DNA of 64,000 nucleotides from Diabrotica undecimpunctata (GCF_040954645.1 NC_092806.1:81671943-81735942); one strand, 5' to 3'. Shown: positions 11,348-25,373, counted from the first letter of the stretch. Translations and numbers: made by a program. Notes: generated by a model from the sequence alone, not told the origin.

Positions 11348-14185
11348 TTTTTATTTATTTATCGTATGGCACTTGACACATTTACATTTAAATTTACATA
11401 TATTTTGTATAAAACATTACATATATGTTTACAAACGAACATCTAACTGATTTATATATTCTATCGACTCTGGAGTCGCCATTAGGAAATCCTCTGACCT
11501 GCCTTAATAGGATCTTGTGGGACACTGTTGTGTAATGTGTTTGGGGTTGTCCGCAGTCACAGAGTGAGGATGGTCGTTTACCTCATTTGTGCATCATGTA
11601 ACCGCATCTGCCGTGTTGGGCTCTGATTTGGTTCAGCATAGTCCATGTGTTGCGTGGTAAGTCAAAACCTGGTGGTTTTTGTTTGATGCAGGGTAAGCTG
11701 CTATTTTGTTGTTCCATCCATTCTCGAGTCCAAGTGGTCGTCAAGTTGAACTCATTTTCTACAGCAATCTGTGCTGTTTTTATTGGCGGTCGTCTGGAGT
11801 GTATATAATAATATATAAACGTCAATAAACGTATTTTAACCTTTAATTGTGGCTTATTCCCAGTTAAATAGTAATTAATTTAAAATGCCACAAGAAAATA
11901 GCTTCAGAACAATATGGAGTGTAAACATTTACCGTTAGCAGCATCTATATCTTGATGAATTGGCAGGAACTCGTTACTAAGTATCTTTTTGTACTCACTA
12001 GTGAGGGAGTGTATGCGCCGTAGTTTGGGTGGTGGAATGTGGCTCAGTACTGGGAGCCATTGCGTAGGGGTGGATTTGATAACACCAGCAATCATTCATT
12101 CTCATTGTACTGTTCAATTGGGCATCTACCTTGTGTATATGTGGGCTGTTAAGCCAGGCTGAAGAGCAGTATTCTGCGGTTGAGAAAACAAGGCCCAGGG
12201 CGGATGATCGCAAGGTGGAAACCGATGCTCCCCATGTTGTGCCGCACAGCTTCTGGATGATGTTGTTTCTGGATTTAAGTTTTTCCGCTGTATTTGACAG
12301 ATGTTCCTTGAAAGATAGGGTTCTGTCAAGAGTCACCCCAAGGTACTTTGGTGTTTTATTGTAAGCGAGTGTGGTGTTTTCGAATTGGATGTTCAGTGTT
12401 CTTCCTGCAAGCTTGTTATTTAGATGAAAACTGGAAACCTCTGTTTTGGTAGCGTTTGGTTGGAGCCTCCATTTACGGAAATACTTTCCCACTATATGTA
12501 AGTCTGCCGTAAGGATTTCTTCTCTTTGTTCAAATGACTTACACCTTGTTGCAAGGACCCAGTCGTCGGCATAACCAAACTTCCTTGATCTGGTTTCTAT
12601 TATATCAGCGATGTACAGGCTAAAGAGAAGAGGAGCTAAGACAGATCCCTGAGGCAGTCCATTCTTCAGTTTTCTTGGAGTGCTGATGTCGGTTCCCATG
12701 ACTACTTGAATCGTTTGGTCGGCTAACATGCTGTTGATTATTCGAGCGGTGGATTTACAGGAGTTTGTACGGAGGAGCTTGTATATTATGCCTTCTCTCC
12801 ACACTGTATCGTAGGCCGCTGTTAGATCTATGAATGCGGCTGCAGTTTTAAGTTTACTCTGGAACCCTGCCTCAATAAATGTGGTAAGTGAAAGAACCTG
12901 ATCTGCGCAGCTTCTTTTCGGTCGGAAACCTGCCTGATCAACCGGTATTGTTTCAAGTAGCTTTGGACTAATTCTGTTGTAGATAAGTCGTTCTAGTAAC
13001 TTGAACGTTGCCTATAGTAGGACTATTGGTCTGTAGTTCTTAGGGTTGTTATAATTTGGCTTCCCTGGTTTTAATATGGCAATAATCTTTGAGCGTTTGA
13101 GTTCCTGTGGTATGATACCGGTCATCATAATATCTGTGAAAAAGTGGGCCATCCATTCTCTCGCATATTTGCCGCTGGTAATTAAGAAGTCGGGATGAAT
13201 ATTGTCAAAACCTGGGGCTTTACCTGGCTTTACATCCTTGAGAGCTATAGTGACTTCTTTGCAAGCGAAAGGGCGAGAGTATTCGGTTTCTGCAGATTGG
13301 AATTTTAAAGTTTTGAGCTCTCGTTTTACCTTGATTGTGTGTGGCTTGTCTTTCGGGGCCCTAGATGTAGATACCAGATGTGAGGCAATAGTGTTTGGGT
13401 TAATTGTTGTTTTGTTCCTTGTTATGGGAGTTCCGCTTCCTAATTTTCTTAGTAGTGTCCATGCTTGCCTACTTGATGTTTGAAAATTAAGACTTTCTAC
13501 AGTTTCCGTCCATTTTTGTTGTCTCGCTGCATCTAGGCTATGGAGCAGTTCATCGGCTAATTCTTGATCGCCGCTTTCAAGGAAATTTTGGTACAGTTCT
13601 TCGCTGTTATGGGACCAACCAGGAATGTATTCTTTTCGGTAGCCTCTTGGTATATGATTTTTGGCCGTGCTTTTTACGGCTCCAACGAATCTTTTGTAAT
13701 TTCTGATGATAGGGGGTATCCAGCCTAGAGTCTTGTCCAGTTCCGCAGAAAAGCTACCCCAAATGGCTTTCTTTAGATTCCAACGTGGGCGAGGGATGGA
13801 TGTGATTATAGGAATCTGGGTTCCTGCCTCTAAGATCACTGGGCGGTGTTGGCTGTGTGGGAAGTCGTCCATTACTTTCAGAGAGACTGCTAGAGATTGC
13901 CCGTTTTTATTAGTAGAGACAAAACATAGATCAGGATTGTACTCCTTCTTCCATGCTGCTGACATGAATGTGGGTCGGTCTTTAGCGTCAAACTTTAGTG
14001 ATAGGTGTTCGTTCTCCGCCCATTTTACTAGTGCATTCCCATTGCTGTTGCATTGTTTATATTTCCACTGCTCACGGTGACTGTTGTAGTCCTCCACGTA
14101 TATTGACAGGTGCGGATGTGTGTCGATGACTTGAGCTGGCCAGGATATAGCCGATGGTTTGTAGGTGTTGGTAACGGTGATTCCT
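11348..14185 (-). mobile_element. LINE A: 5'-truncated non-LTR retrotransposon inside LINE B
   Basis: Begins on the minus strand inside an endonuclease (GITVTNTYKPSAISWPAQVI) and runs through RT to a 3' end near 11348. It is flanked by the 10-bp duplication CTAAAGAGGA. Its family differs from LINE B but resembles LINE D (48.2 kb). Confidence 0.88.
11583..14165 (-). pseudogene. LINE A ORF2: endonuclease C-terminus and reverse transcriptase
   Basis: Minus-strand order: endonuclease tail 14165-13860 (VEDYNSHREQW, then RPTFMSAAWKKEYNPDLCF); linker; RT from about 13290 (VTIALKDVKPGKAPGFDNIH, ILKPGKPNYNNPKNYRPI); then after stops and a frame change GLPQGSVLAPLLFSLYIADI and the catalytic FGYADDW near 12570; thumb and C-terminal part to about 12000; and a tail segment 11825-11583. 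YADD is the RT active-site box. Stops near 13010 and frame shifts near 12000 make it inactive. Jockey/I-like assignment is inference. Confidence 0.85.
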
Positions 14186-14195
14186 CTAAAGAGGA

Positions 14196-16631
14196 ATCTT
14201 TCTGCAACGTATCTTGGTACGTTGACTGCTTCTCTTAGGCTGTTGTTGTGTGCCGCTTGTATTTTCTTTTTTGATGTGTTGCATATGTGTCCTCAAGCTA
14301 GGGATGCATATGTTAGTATGGGCAGTATTATGCTATTTATTAGTCTTATCTTTGTTTTTAGTCTGAGTTTATTTTTCTCCCTGTTAGTCCTCTTATAGAT
14401 GCTCTTGCCATGTTTGCTTTTTTTATTGTGGCTTCTACGTGTTGTTGAATCTTAAGCCTTTGTCCATGATTACTCCGAGGTATTTTGCTTCGATTTTCCA
14501 CTCAATGGGGTTGTCTTGCACAGTTACCTGTTCTTCTGGTTGCTGGTGCCTCTTTTTGAAAAGTACAGCCTGTGTCCTATCGGAGTTTATTGCTATTTTC
14601 CATTTTAAACTCCATTATTCTATATGTGTCATCGGCATAGAGGCTTAGTAGTGTACCTGGTGTTCTAGGTATGTCTGCTGTGTATATCGTGTACAGTAGA
14701 GGTGACAGTACCGCTAACCAGTGTGGCACTCCAGCCTCCGGGTTCCCTAGCTCTAATAGGACTTGTCCTATCCGGACTCTGAAACGACGGTTGCTCAAGT
14801 ACGACGAGATCAGCCTTGTCCTTGCTCCACTGTACCCGTATCCTCTCATTTTGTATATTAGTCCTTTATGCCAGACTCTATCGTATACCTTGCTTACATC
14901 TAGGAAGGCAGCTCCTGTGTATTGTTTATCGTTGAATCCAGCTGCTATGTACTCTTTTAGTCTGAGTACTTGTAGCTCACTGGAGTGTTCTGATCTAAAA
15001 CCGAATTGAGCTTCGGGTATTATCTCTAGTCTATCTGTTTCAGCTTAAAGTCTACTGAGTATTATTCTCTCTACAATCTTGCTGATTGCAGGTAGTAAGC
15101 TTATTGGTCTGTAGTTTTGCGGGAATGTGCTGTCTTTTTCGGGCTTTGGTAGCATTATGACATGGGTCTCTTTCCATCTGTTTGGGAATTTCTTGAATCT
15201 TAGCATTGTGTTTATGATGTTTATTAGATATACTATAGCTCCCGCTGGTAAGTATTTTAGAGCCCTGTTTGTGATTTGGTCGGGGCCAGGTGCTTTTTTC
15301 GGCGAGCTGTTTTTGATTAATTCATTTATCTCCTCTGGTGATGTAGGAGGGATAATTTCGTTTGGATTTTCAGGTCTTCCTCTTTGTCTTTCGACTTCTT
15401 CTATGAAGTCGATGTCCTCGTCTGGGTGGTAATTTAATGTACACTCTCTCTCGAGAGTACTCCTCATTACCTCTGCTTTTTTCCTCTGTGGTGTATACTA
15501 TTCCATTTTCTCCATGTAATGGGGGTTTGGCTTTCTGTCGTTTCTCAAAATCCTCTGGAGTCTCCAGATATTTTGCATGTTTGGTCCTTGTTCTTCCATA
15601 TCTCTTATGTGGTTTTCCCAGCTTTCACTACGGTGTTGTTGTAGTGCTGTTTTGACCTCTCTGTTTAGTCTGTTTGATCTGTTTTTGTCTGCCTGATTCC
15701 TTGTCCTTCTTGCTGTCTGCTTTGCTCTGTGCTTTTCCCTTATCAAGTCTTTTATTGCTTGTGGTATATCCTTTAATCTTCCTGTGTGCATTTCTACTTC
15801 CTCTTCTGTAGTGCTATTTCTGAGCGCTTGTTGGATGATGTTTTCCAACTCTAGGGCCCTGTCTTCTATTTCTCGTGGGTTGTCTATCACTCAAAATATG
15901 TTTAGTTCGGTGCTTACGAGTCTCTTAAAGTTTGTCCACTTTGTTTTCTTTTTGATTTTTCTGATTATGCTTTCTTCTTCCCACGTTCCTAGTTCCAATA
16001 GGATGGGATTGTGGTCAGTTGTGTCTTCATTTAACGTTTGTAGTTCTGTTTGTAGTCCTAGGTTTTTGCTACGACAATGTCTATGTGTGTAGGAAGTCCA
16101 TTTCCTAGGTAATGCGTTGGGTCTGTAGGTTGCCATAACGTCTTCGTTGTTCTCGATGTATGCGTTTAGTAGTCTTCAATTTCTGGTCGTAGCTCTGTCG
16201 TTCCAATTTCTTCTTGCGTTTAGGTCTCCTATTATTATTGAGGGTTCGTCATTTAAAAACGTGTTTAGGTCTTCATCGATCCGTAGATCTTGTAGTCTCA
16301 CGTAGGCGGAGGTAATATTGACTTCTCCTTGCCTCATTTGTGCTCTTATTGTTGTTGCTTGCATAGTATTTAGTTGCGGTGTTATTATTCTGATATGTTC
16401 TATGCCTTTTTTCACTAGAATTGCTGTGCCACCTGATCTTGCTGTATTGTCGTTGCTGTAGATGTCGTATCCTGGGAACTTAATGTTTATGTTGTTTGTA
16501 AGTTTCGTTTCTTGTATTGCAACGACATCCATTTCGTATCTGTTGACCAATTCGTCCAGTATATTCTGGTTGGTCCTTATGCCTCCTGGGTTCCAGGAGC
16601 CTATCCTCAAATATCCCCTATTTGCTTGCAC
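14196..16631 (-). pseudogene. LINE B ORF2: AP-like endonuclease and reverse transcriptase
   Basis: Starts at 16631 (MQANRGYLRIGSWNPGGIRT). The endonuclease shows VVAIQETKL, SGGTAILVKKGIEHIRII and IIIGDLNARRNW. RT follows from 15470 (KKAPGPDQITNRALKYLP, NYRPISLLPAISKIVERI) and 14849 (SRTRLISSYLSNRR-type region, then LYADDT near 14640). C-terminus from 14577. One reading frame is kept across most of the length but is interrupted by stops near 16173, 15891, 15495 and others, so it is a decayed copy. ORF2 proteins nick target DNA and reverse-transcribe the element RNA from the nick. Confidence 0.87.
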
Positions 16632-16699
16632 TAGTTCAGTGCTAGCTTTATGTCGGCTATCGCTTCGTTTACTACCCTAGTTAGTAACTCTTTTACTGA

Positions 16700-17760
16700 G
16701 TTTACTAGGTCTTCTTGATGCTGCCTGGAAATGAGGATGGTGTTTTCATTTTCCTGCGCTTTCGCTGCTTGGGCGTAGGAAGGTCCGCCGGGAGTGATTT
16801 GCGGTCTTCTTTGCGTTGTTGTTCTTTGTCTTTGTTGGGGCTGTTGTTGGCGACCCTATGTTGGACATCTTGGACATCCTCTAAAGTTTGCCGGGTGTTG
16901 TCCTTGACAATTGGCGCATTTTGCCTTCTGTTCTTTCGGCATTTGGCAGCTTCTGTTGGGATGCTCTTCTCCGCATCTTACACAGCGAGGTGCTTTGAAG
17001 CACGCTCTCTGTGCGTGGTGGTAGCCCTGGCAGTTAAAACACTGTGTGAGCCCCGTTGCCTTTCTTAGGTCCTCTATTGTTACTTTCATATGCATCAGGT
17101 TGGTGATGCGTTTTAGCCTTTCGGTGTCCATCTCTCTTACAGATGGTTTTGGTACCCAAGTTTTCTTGGGTACTTCTTCTGTGTCCATCTGCGCTGGAGA
17201 CGGAGGGCGTCGATCGGCTTGTATTTTTTTGGGGATTGTTCCCGTGACTTTTTTCTCCTCTGGTTGAGATTTCTTTGGGATGGCACCCGTGGCTTTGGTT
17301 TTTTTGTTTACCTGAGTTTTTAGGTTGTCCTCTGTTTTCTTATTTTCTGCCTGTTTATTCAGGTTTTCGTCACTCTTCTTCTTTTGTGCCTGGTTTTCCA
17401 GGTTAACCTCGGGTTTAGTTGATTGAATTTCTTATCCATGTGTTCAATGATAGACCTCTGTGAGGCTACCATTGTGTCTTTTAATTCTTCAATCTTCTAC
17501 CTTAGTGTTGCTATTCCAGCATCTTTCTCCTTGAGCAACATCCTTAGTGTTTGTAGTTCGGACTTTTCGTCCTCACTACTCCTTTGTCTTTGCTTTTTTT
17601 GCGTCTGCCTTTTCGGGGTGTCTTCGTCCGTTGTTGCTGGCTCTGTTTCGCGGCTTCCCTCCGCTCGGTCTTTTGTCCTTTTCTCTTTGTTCTTGTCATC
17701 CCAAACGGTGGCACAGGGAGTATCCCGACGGGCTAAACGCCCGTATGCTTTTTCGCTTTC
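16700..17760 (-). pseudogene. LINE B ORF1: Gag-like protein with three zinc knuckles
   Basis: The C-terminal half, 17188-16856, carries CFNCQGYHHAQRAC, CVRCGEEHPNRSC and CANCQGQHPANFRGC, the CCHC-type knuckle arrangement of jockey-group ORF1 nucleic-acid binding proteins. The upstream region (17600-17450) is a charged coiled coil, EKSELQTLRMLLKEKDAG, interrupted by a TAG near 17497. The same stop is present in the inverted copy near 21539, so the copies share a defective ancestor. Confidence 0.8.
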
Positions 17761-18374
17761 CTACGCCTCAATTTTGGCCTCCGTGAAGACTTGATTAAAA
17801 AACAAATCTCCCCGGTTTAGCCTCGTTTCAGCGTAGGTTTTTGCCTATCTGGCCTCGGCCACTGCACACGCCGTGTCTCCGCTTTACCGTGCTTACAATC
17901 ATGGTCAGACTAAAAAGTCTGGATTTGACTCGGTCGCTGCAGCTCCTAGGCGGTGTCTTCGCTCGGCTCTCGCACGTCTGTACTGTTCAGCGGCTGGCGC
18001 TGAACTACTAAACTACTAACTACAAACGTGAATATCCAACAAGATGATGGAAATGACTAACTGATAACTAAGCTATAACAGTCGATTGATCCTAAGTAAA
18101 CAGGGCATAACAAAAAGAATATTGCCGCTCATTGTTATTGAAAATGCAGAACTATCCTAACTGGTGTTTGTATGTACTTAAGATTATTCTGTACTGATAA
18201 AATAGTGATTTGCCAGTTAGGATTATAATGTTCGATACAAAATTTCAAAATTTCTACCTGTAAATTTAAAGTTATTAACTTAAGATTTTTCTGCATGAAA
18301 AAATACGGTATGTTTTACCTTTATATGGAATAAACGAAAAAAATAAATTTTTTGAGTTTTGCATTCAGGTGACG

Positions 18375-18378
<4 letters not shown>
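17235..18378. repeat. Left arm of a 1.14-kb inverted repeat
   Basis: Reverse complement of 20660-21804, with only occasional mismatches seen (for example near 17889 and 18358). It comprises the LINE B 5' portion and about 360 bases of unassigned sequence ending GCATTCAGGTGACGAATTAT at the TA tract. Inside it, ATCCTAACTGG near 18152 and CCAGTTAGGAT near 18220 form a small hairpin. Confidence 0.95.

Positions 18379-18448
<70 letters not shown>
18378..18448. repeat. (TA)n microsatellite
   Basis: Separates the left arm of the inverted repeat from the truncated Penelope-like ORF. Confidence 0.97.
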
Positions 18449-18452
<4 letters not shown>

Positions 18453-20290
18453 TATTTATTACGAACAGCTAAACCGCCAAAACGAAACTTAACACACGAG
18501 GAAAAAGAGGCATTAAATTCATTGCGCAAAAATAAAGAAATCATTGTACTTCCAGCTGATAAAGGCAATGCTACGGTGGTTATGAATGTCATAGACTACG
18601 ATCAAAAGATGAAAGATATTCTAGACGATCCATCATACGAGAAGATATCGACTGACCCGACAACATATCTAGAAAAAACAACAAAAGTAAAAATACAAAC
18701 ATCTAATATCAATAAAGAACATCATTTTCAACTTATTCCACGGGAAAAATCATCGAGATGTCCAAAACTGTACGGTCTACCAAAAGTTCACAAGGATGGA
18801 TTACCACTACGACCAATAGTGAGCTCCATCGGATCACCGTTACAACCACTGGCAAGGTTCCTGGCTGAAAAGCTACAGCCTTACGCAGAAGAAGCTGATT
18901 CCTACGTTAAGAACGCAGGCCACTTCATCGAGCGTATAAAAGATGTTACTCTTGGGCCGGGACACTTGTTAGTAAGTTTCGATGTTGTTTCACTTTTTAC
19001 CAACGTTCCCATCAATGAATCCTTGGAAATTATAAGCAGAAAATACCCAGTACCGCAAGATACCCTAAATTTGACGAGGCACTGCTTAAACAACACATAT
19101 TTTATATATGGTGATCAACGGTACAAACAAGTTGAAGGGGCACCGATGGGTTCACCGCTATCTCCCGTGATAGCAAATCTTTTTATGCAAGACATAGAGG
19201 AACGGGCAATAAGAACAGCAGAATATAAACCCAAACTATGGCTTAGATATGTGGACGACACTTTCATCATATGGACACATGGAGTAGACAAACTTACTGC
19301 ATTTCTAGAATACATTAACAGTATCCATCCCAAGATCAAGTTTACGATGGAATTAGAAAGTAATCAACAACTACCTTTCCTAGACGTCTTAATAATAAAG
19401 AAAGAAAACGGCAACATTGGATATACAGTGTATCGAAAACCAACCCACACTGACAGATACCTACATGCAGATTCACACCACCATCCTTCACAATTGAATT
19501 CAGTCATAAAAACTCTGACTATAAGATCTGAACGACTAACAGACGAAGAACACAAGAAAGAAGAAATGCAGAAAGTTACAAAAGCGTTAAAAAACAACGG
19601 CTTTTTCACACACAGAATCGAAAAGGCACGAAGACCACAAAAAACAACAAAAGAAATAAAAGAAGACGAAAAACCGATTGCCAAAACCACTCTACCGTAT
19701 ATTAAAGGCACAACAGAGAAGATAAGCAGGGTCCTGAGAAAACACAAAATAGAGACTGTCTTCAACACCGACAGAAAAATCGCAAACATATTACCATCTG
19801 CCAAGACAAAGATTCCCCTAGAAAACCAAGGAGTATACAAAATTCCCTGTGGAGAATGCGATAGAGCCTATATTGGACAGACAAATAGAAGGATTCAAGT
19901 AAGACAAGAAGAACATCGCAATGCCATCGAACGAAAAGAAACGACGTCATCCCTAGCCCAGCATTCTTTAGCTACAGGACACAAAATTGACCTCAAACAT
20001 ACGGTAATGTTAGCGAATGTCGAAAACAAGAGAAAACGAATTATCAGAGAAGCCATAGAAATAGAAAAACAAGAAAATAATTTAAATTCTCGAGACGATG
20101 CCCAAAGATTGCCAAAAACATGGAAAACAATTATCCCGAAGAATAACGCAAGAACGGAATCGACCAAGACCCCGCCCACTGACCTGCGCACTGGACCAAT
20201 TACAAGAGCGCGCGCAACGCACAGTAACTACAAAAGCAAGCTGCCTAACACCCGTAGCGTCACTTCCACTCGAACATCGACAAGAAGCAG
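18449..20290 (+). CDS. Penelope-like element RT with GIY-YIG endonuclease, N-truncated
   Basis: One uninterrupted frame. Near the start: [20 protein letters not shown] and [12 protein letters not shown], the Penelope-type N-terminal region. The RT core follows ([54 protein letters not shown], and catalytic YVDDTFIIW near 19250). The GIY-YIG nuclease at about 19830-20000 has [20 protein letters not shown] and [10 protein letters not shown]. The C-terminus is basic and Arg/Thr-rich and then runs into (TA)n, translating as Tyr-Ile repeats to a stop at 20757, so the natural end is lost or altered. The expected 5' portion is replaced by (TA)n at 18448. The core has no stop, suggesting fairly recent loss of function. 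Confidence 0.93.
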
Positions 20291-20291
20291 A

Positions 20292-21804
<1,513 letters not shown>

Positions 21805-21827
21805 GTATATATATATATATATGTATA

Positions 21828-21883
<56 letters not shown>
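21805..21883. repeat. (TA)n microsatellite
   Basis: Junction between the truncated LINE B copy and the remnant 3' LTR of G1. Confidence 0.95.
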
Positions 21884-21886
<3 letters not shown>

Positions 21887-22180
21887 AAACTTACTGAACA
21901 ACTAACTGTAACTAACTTTCTTACTAACTCTAACTAACTTTCTTACTAACTCTAACTAACTTTCTTACTAACTGCACTGGCCATTTTGAATCCAAATCAC
22001 CGAGTATTTATACCTTTTCAATCTTCTAGAACCATCTGGCAAGAAATCATATTCGATTTGTTCCATTTCCTCCATATCTGAATTTTCTGGAATAGTCCAT
22101 TTCGCAAACAGGCTATCCTCCGTGATCTAGAGAATTCTTTACTTTTCTATCGAGAATTTTATCGACATTTAGGCCTTTCT
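21884..22180 (-). mobile_element. Partial 3' LTR of element G1
   Basis: Matches 26250-26515 of the 5' LTR. The minus strand carries TATAAATA (plus 22005-22012). Three tandem units around TAACTTTCTTACTAACTC lie at 21910-21982. The U3 start and most of U5 are missing: the left side is cut by (TA)n and the right side joins truncated pol directly. Confidence 0.85.
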
Positions 22181-22181
22181 A

Positions 22182-23666
22182 TCAGTAAGCTGTTAGTGTT
22201 GTTATTATTAGTGTTATACTTAGATCTGGTATCATCCTTTTATAATAATTAATTATTCCAATGAATCCTCTTAAAGTTCTTAAATTGTGTGGTGTTTTAT
22301 ATTCCTGAATGACCTGTGTCCGTTCTGGATCCATTTCAATTCCCTTAGTGTTAAGTTTATAACCTAGATATATTACTTCTTTTTGAAAAAATGTACATTT
22401 TTCTTGATTTATTTTTAGTCCAACTTTGTCTAATCTGTTAATTATAATTTTTAGGTGTTTCTCATGATCTTCAGCCGTTTTAGAAAAAATTAATATATCA
22501 TCAATGTAGTGAATTACAAAATGTTCATATTGATCCAGAATATCATGAAGACATCTACATAGAACACTACAAGATGATTGAAGTCCAAATGGTACTACTT
22601 TGAATTGATATACTACTCCATCTATCTGAAATCCCGTATACTGTCTACTTTTTCTTTCTAGAGGCATTAACCAGAAACTATGCTGTAAATCGATTTTAAT
22701 GAAAAATGACATTCCTGTAATTCTTCCTAGTATTCCATCTATACTCATTGGTGCTTCAAATTGCTTTTCAGTGATCTTGTTAATATTCATTGCATCCAAA
22801 CATAACCTGATTTCACCTGATCTTTTACGTACTACTACTATAGGGTTTATAAAACGTGTATCTGCCTTCTCAATGATTCCATCTTCTGCAATTCTATTTT
22901 CTTTATTGACAAGTCCCTTGTGTTGCTGCAATATGGAAACGACTATTGATTTATATTCTTCAGGGCAATTTAAAACTTTTATCACATCTTCTTTACAAAT
23001 AAAATTATTCTTCATTATGTACTCATTATTCCTTGCTTCCAATTTTACGCACTCCACCTCGTAGGCATCCATCTGCTTAAAATTTCCATTCCTTAAATAT
23101 TCACTACAATTATTCTTTACATTCTTTTGGGACATTTCCCTATCATCAAAATACATTTCTTCTTCATAAACATCATTATTTTCTTTTAATAATATCCTAT
23201 CAACTCTTATTCCTTCTTCCACCTCATCTTTCTGCATAAATTTAATTATTTGCCCTTCCAAAGTTACCATTTTTTCTTCAAAATCTATCTTTATTTTCTT
23301 CTTTTCCAATTCATCATTTCCCATTAATATATCAACACATAAATCCTTGACAATAAATCCTTGCATATTAATTTCTTTATTAAGAATATTAATTTTAAAA
23401 TTTTCTAGTTTATCAATTTCACCCACCTTCTTATTATTTGCACCAACAATTTTAATTTTTGGAATCTTTATTATATCTGATAGTTTTAGTGTATTAAAAA
23501 TAAAATTCTCTAAGACTAAAGTACTTTCTGAACCAGTATCTATCATAACCTTAATCATTTTATTTTTGGCCAAAGCATTTATATAAATTAAATTAATAGA
23601 TTCAATAATTTTATCTTCATCTAAAGAAATAAATTCAGAAGGTTTTTCATAATAGCAATGGCCCAA
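22182..23666 (-). pseudogene. G1 pol: protease and reverse transcriptase, 3'-truncated
   Basis: 494-codon open frame. The aspartic protease motif VMIDTGSESTLV is near residue 40. RT follows with PIVVVRKRSGEIRLCLDAMN, FFIKIDLQHSFWLMPL, VVPFGLQSSC and the catalytic YIDDILIFSKT, ending at LRGFIGIINYYKRMIPDLS. RNase H and integrase are deleted; the frame then runs about a dozen codons into LTR-side sequence. This is Ty3/gypsy order. It lies in a different frame from gag, as expected for frameshift expression. The protease-RT part has no stop. Confidence 0.88.
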
Positions 23667-23683
23667 CTTGTAATTCAGAAAGT

Positions 23684-25121
23684 TTACTGAACAAAATTTT
23701 GATTGTTAGAATTGTCAGATTGTATCTGACCACTTGGATTTGACGTCCTATGTCTTTCCCTACTATGACTTCTACTCACATTTTCTTGCCTTGTACTATT
23801 TCGTTCCCTGTCTTCGCAGCTTCTATTCCTTCGTACACAATTTATCTGTCTGTTGTAATTAGGTCGTTCTGTATTTCTTCTATTTTTAAAATCTTGTCTA
23901 TTATTGTTAGTATTGTTATTAAAATGTTGTCTATTATAACTCGTATTGTTATTAAAATTCTGTCTGTTTTGATTATTGTTATTATTATTGAAATTTTGTA
24001 AATTATCACCATATCTAGTATTGTTGTATGATTGTCTATATTGTTGATAATTATTCTTATTATATTGTAAATTATTATTGTTTTTCTTGTTATTACTATT
24101 ATTCATTCTAATATCATTGTTATCATTATTACTTGTCATATTACCTCTTTGTATTCTTTGAATAAAATTAATAAAACTTTCTATTGTTTGAATATTTTGT
24201 ACAGTTACTGTTTGCACAACATCAGCATCAAAATGTCTTGATACATTTAAGACTGTTTCATCCTCTCTAAGTGGTGGTTCTAAATGTTTTGTAACCGTTA
24301 TCAGTTTTAATGCATAATCGACCATATTTGATTTTAAATTGTGATTATACTTTCCAAAATATAGAATTTCTCTAAATTTGGCTTGCTCTAGTTCACCCCA
24401 ATAATAATTTAAAAATTTATTTTCAAATGTTTGAAAATAATCTAAATCATTTTCAATACTGGCAAACCAAGTTGCAGCATTATCATTTAATGTCATTCTA
24501 ATATAATCTTTAATATCATTAATATTATTCACTAATTTAATTTATGTTTTAAACTATCTTCTATCTTTCTTCTGCCTTTCATTTCGGCAACTCTATTTTC
24601 TGTTCTATATCTATCTTATTATCTTGAATAATCCTATTTACTTCTGTACTCTCATTTTCTATCCTTTTCTTGTAGTTATTCCGTATATTTTTTATTTCAT
24701 TTGCTACTTTTTTCTCTGCAGCTTCAAGTTTTTTATCTATTTGTTTTTCTATTTGTTTTACAATTTTATTATTATTATCTTCTATTTTCTTTTCTAATTT
24801 TCTATAATTCTCTTCCATTTTTTTCGTGTTCTCTTTCATTTTTTTCGTATTCTCTTCCATTTTCTTTGTATTCTCTTCCATTTTCTGTTTCATTTTTTTC
24901 ATGTCTTCTTTGACTTCTTTTGAATTCTCTTCCATTGTCTTGTTCATTTGCATCATTAATGACATTAAAGCTGCCATATTGACATTTTCCTCTCTTTCTG
25001 GATTCATTTCTGCAGTATCTTGTGGAACTTGAACTAAACTCTCCTCTTGTATAGGTTGTGTTTCTACTTCCACATCTTCTTCATTCTTTTTGCTTCTTGT
25101 ACCTTTCTTTCCTTGAGACAT
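23684..25121 (-). pseudogene. G1 gag: coiled-coil N-terminus, Asn-rich C-terminus
   Basis: Starts at 25121 (MSQGKKGTRSKKNEEDVEVE). It is followed by heptad-like units of the KKMEENT type (about residues 60-130), predicted coiled coil. A frame change between 24579 and 24532 breaks it. The second part, 24532-23684, has a gypsy gag core (TWFASIENDLDYFQTFENKF) and then a region very rich in Asn, with Gln, Tyr and Arg (24120-23700). No CCHC knuckle is visible. Gag would form the particle and bind element RNA. Confidence 0.85.
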
Positions 25122-25244
25122 TTTGAGACTTTACTTGTTCAAATATAATTAAAAATAAAATCTATAATTTTTTTTTTCTAATGATAATTAATTTAATTAT
25201 ATGAGAGCACTTATCTTCCCAAACTAATTCTTTTAAATAGAGAG

Positions 25245-25262
25245 CCACCGCGGTGGGCGCCA
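25245..25262 (-). promoter_or_regulatory. G1 primer binding site
   Basis: The minus strand reads TGGCGCCCACCGCGGTGG just inside the 5' LTR terminus (25266). Priming tRNA not assigned. Same sequence as at 6558. Confidence 0.85.
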
Positions 25263-25310
25263 AATTGTGATGATGTATTATTTGTGAATAATGAGCAATG
25301 AGTGTTTTTT

Positions 25311-25361
<51 letters not shown>

Positions 25362-25373
25362 TTTTATCGCGGT

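Larger units (their letters stand above)
14186..18010 (-). mobile_element. LINE B: jockey-like retrotransposon, main body
   Basis: Contains a 5' UTR (about 18010-17800), ORF1 with zinc knuckles and ORF2 with endonuclease and RT, all minus. The 3' end lies at 10401-11347, beyond the inserted LINE A. The first about 770 bases also occur inverted at 21040-21804, with the same in-frame stop. Confidence 0.88.

Noticed and set aside
12131..17794. Plus-strand frames of 60-125 codons (for example 13202-13483, 13706-14080, 15127-15432, 16715-17068, 17423-17794)
   Set aside because: Antisense shadows of minus-strand LINE ORFs.
19115..20191. Minus-strand frames opposite the Penelope-like ORF
   Set aside because: Antisense shadows.
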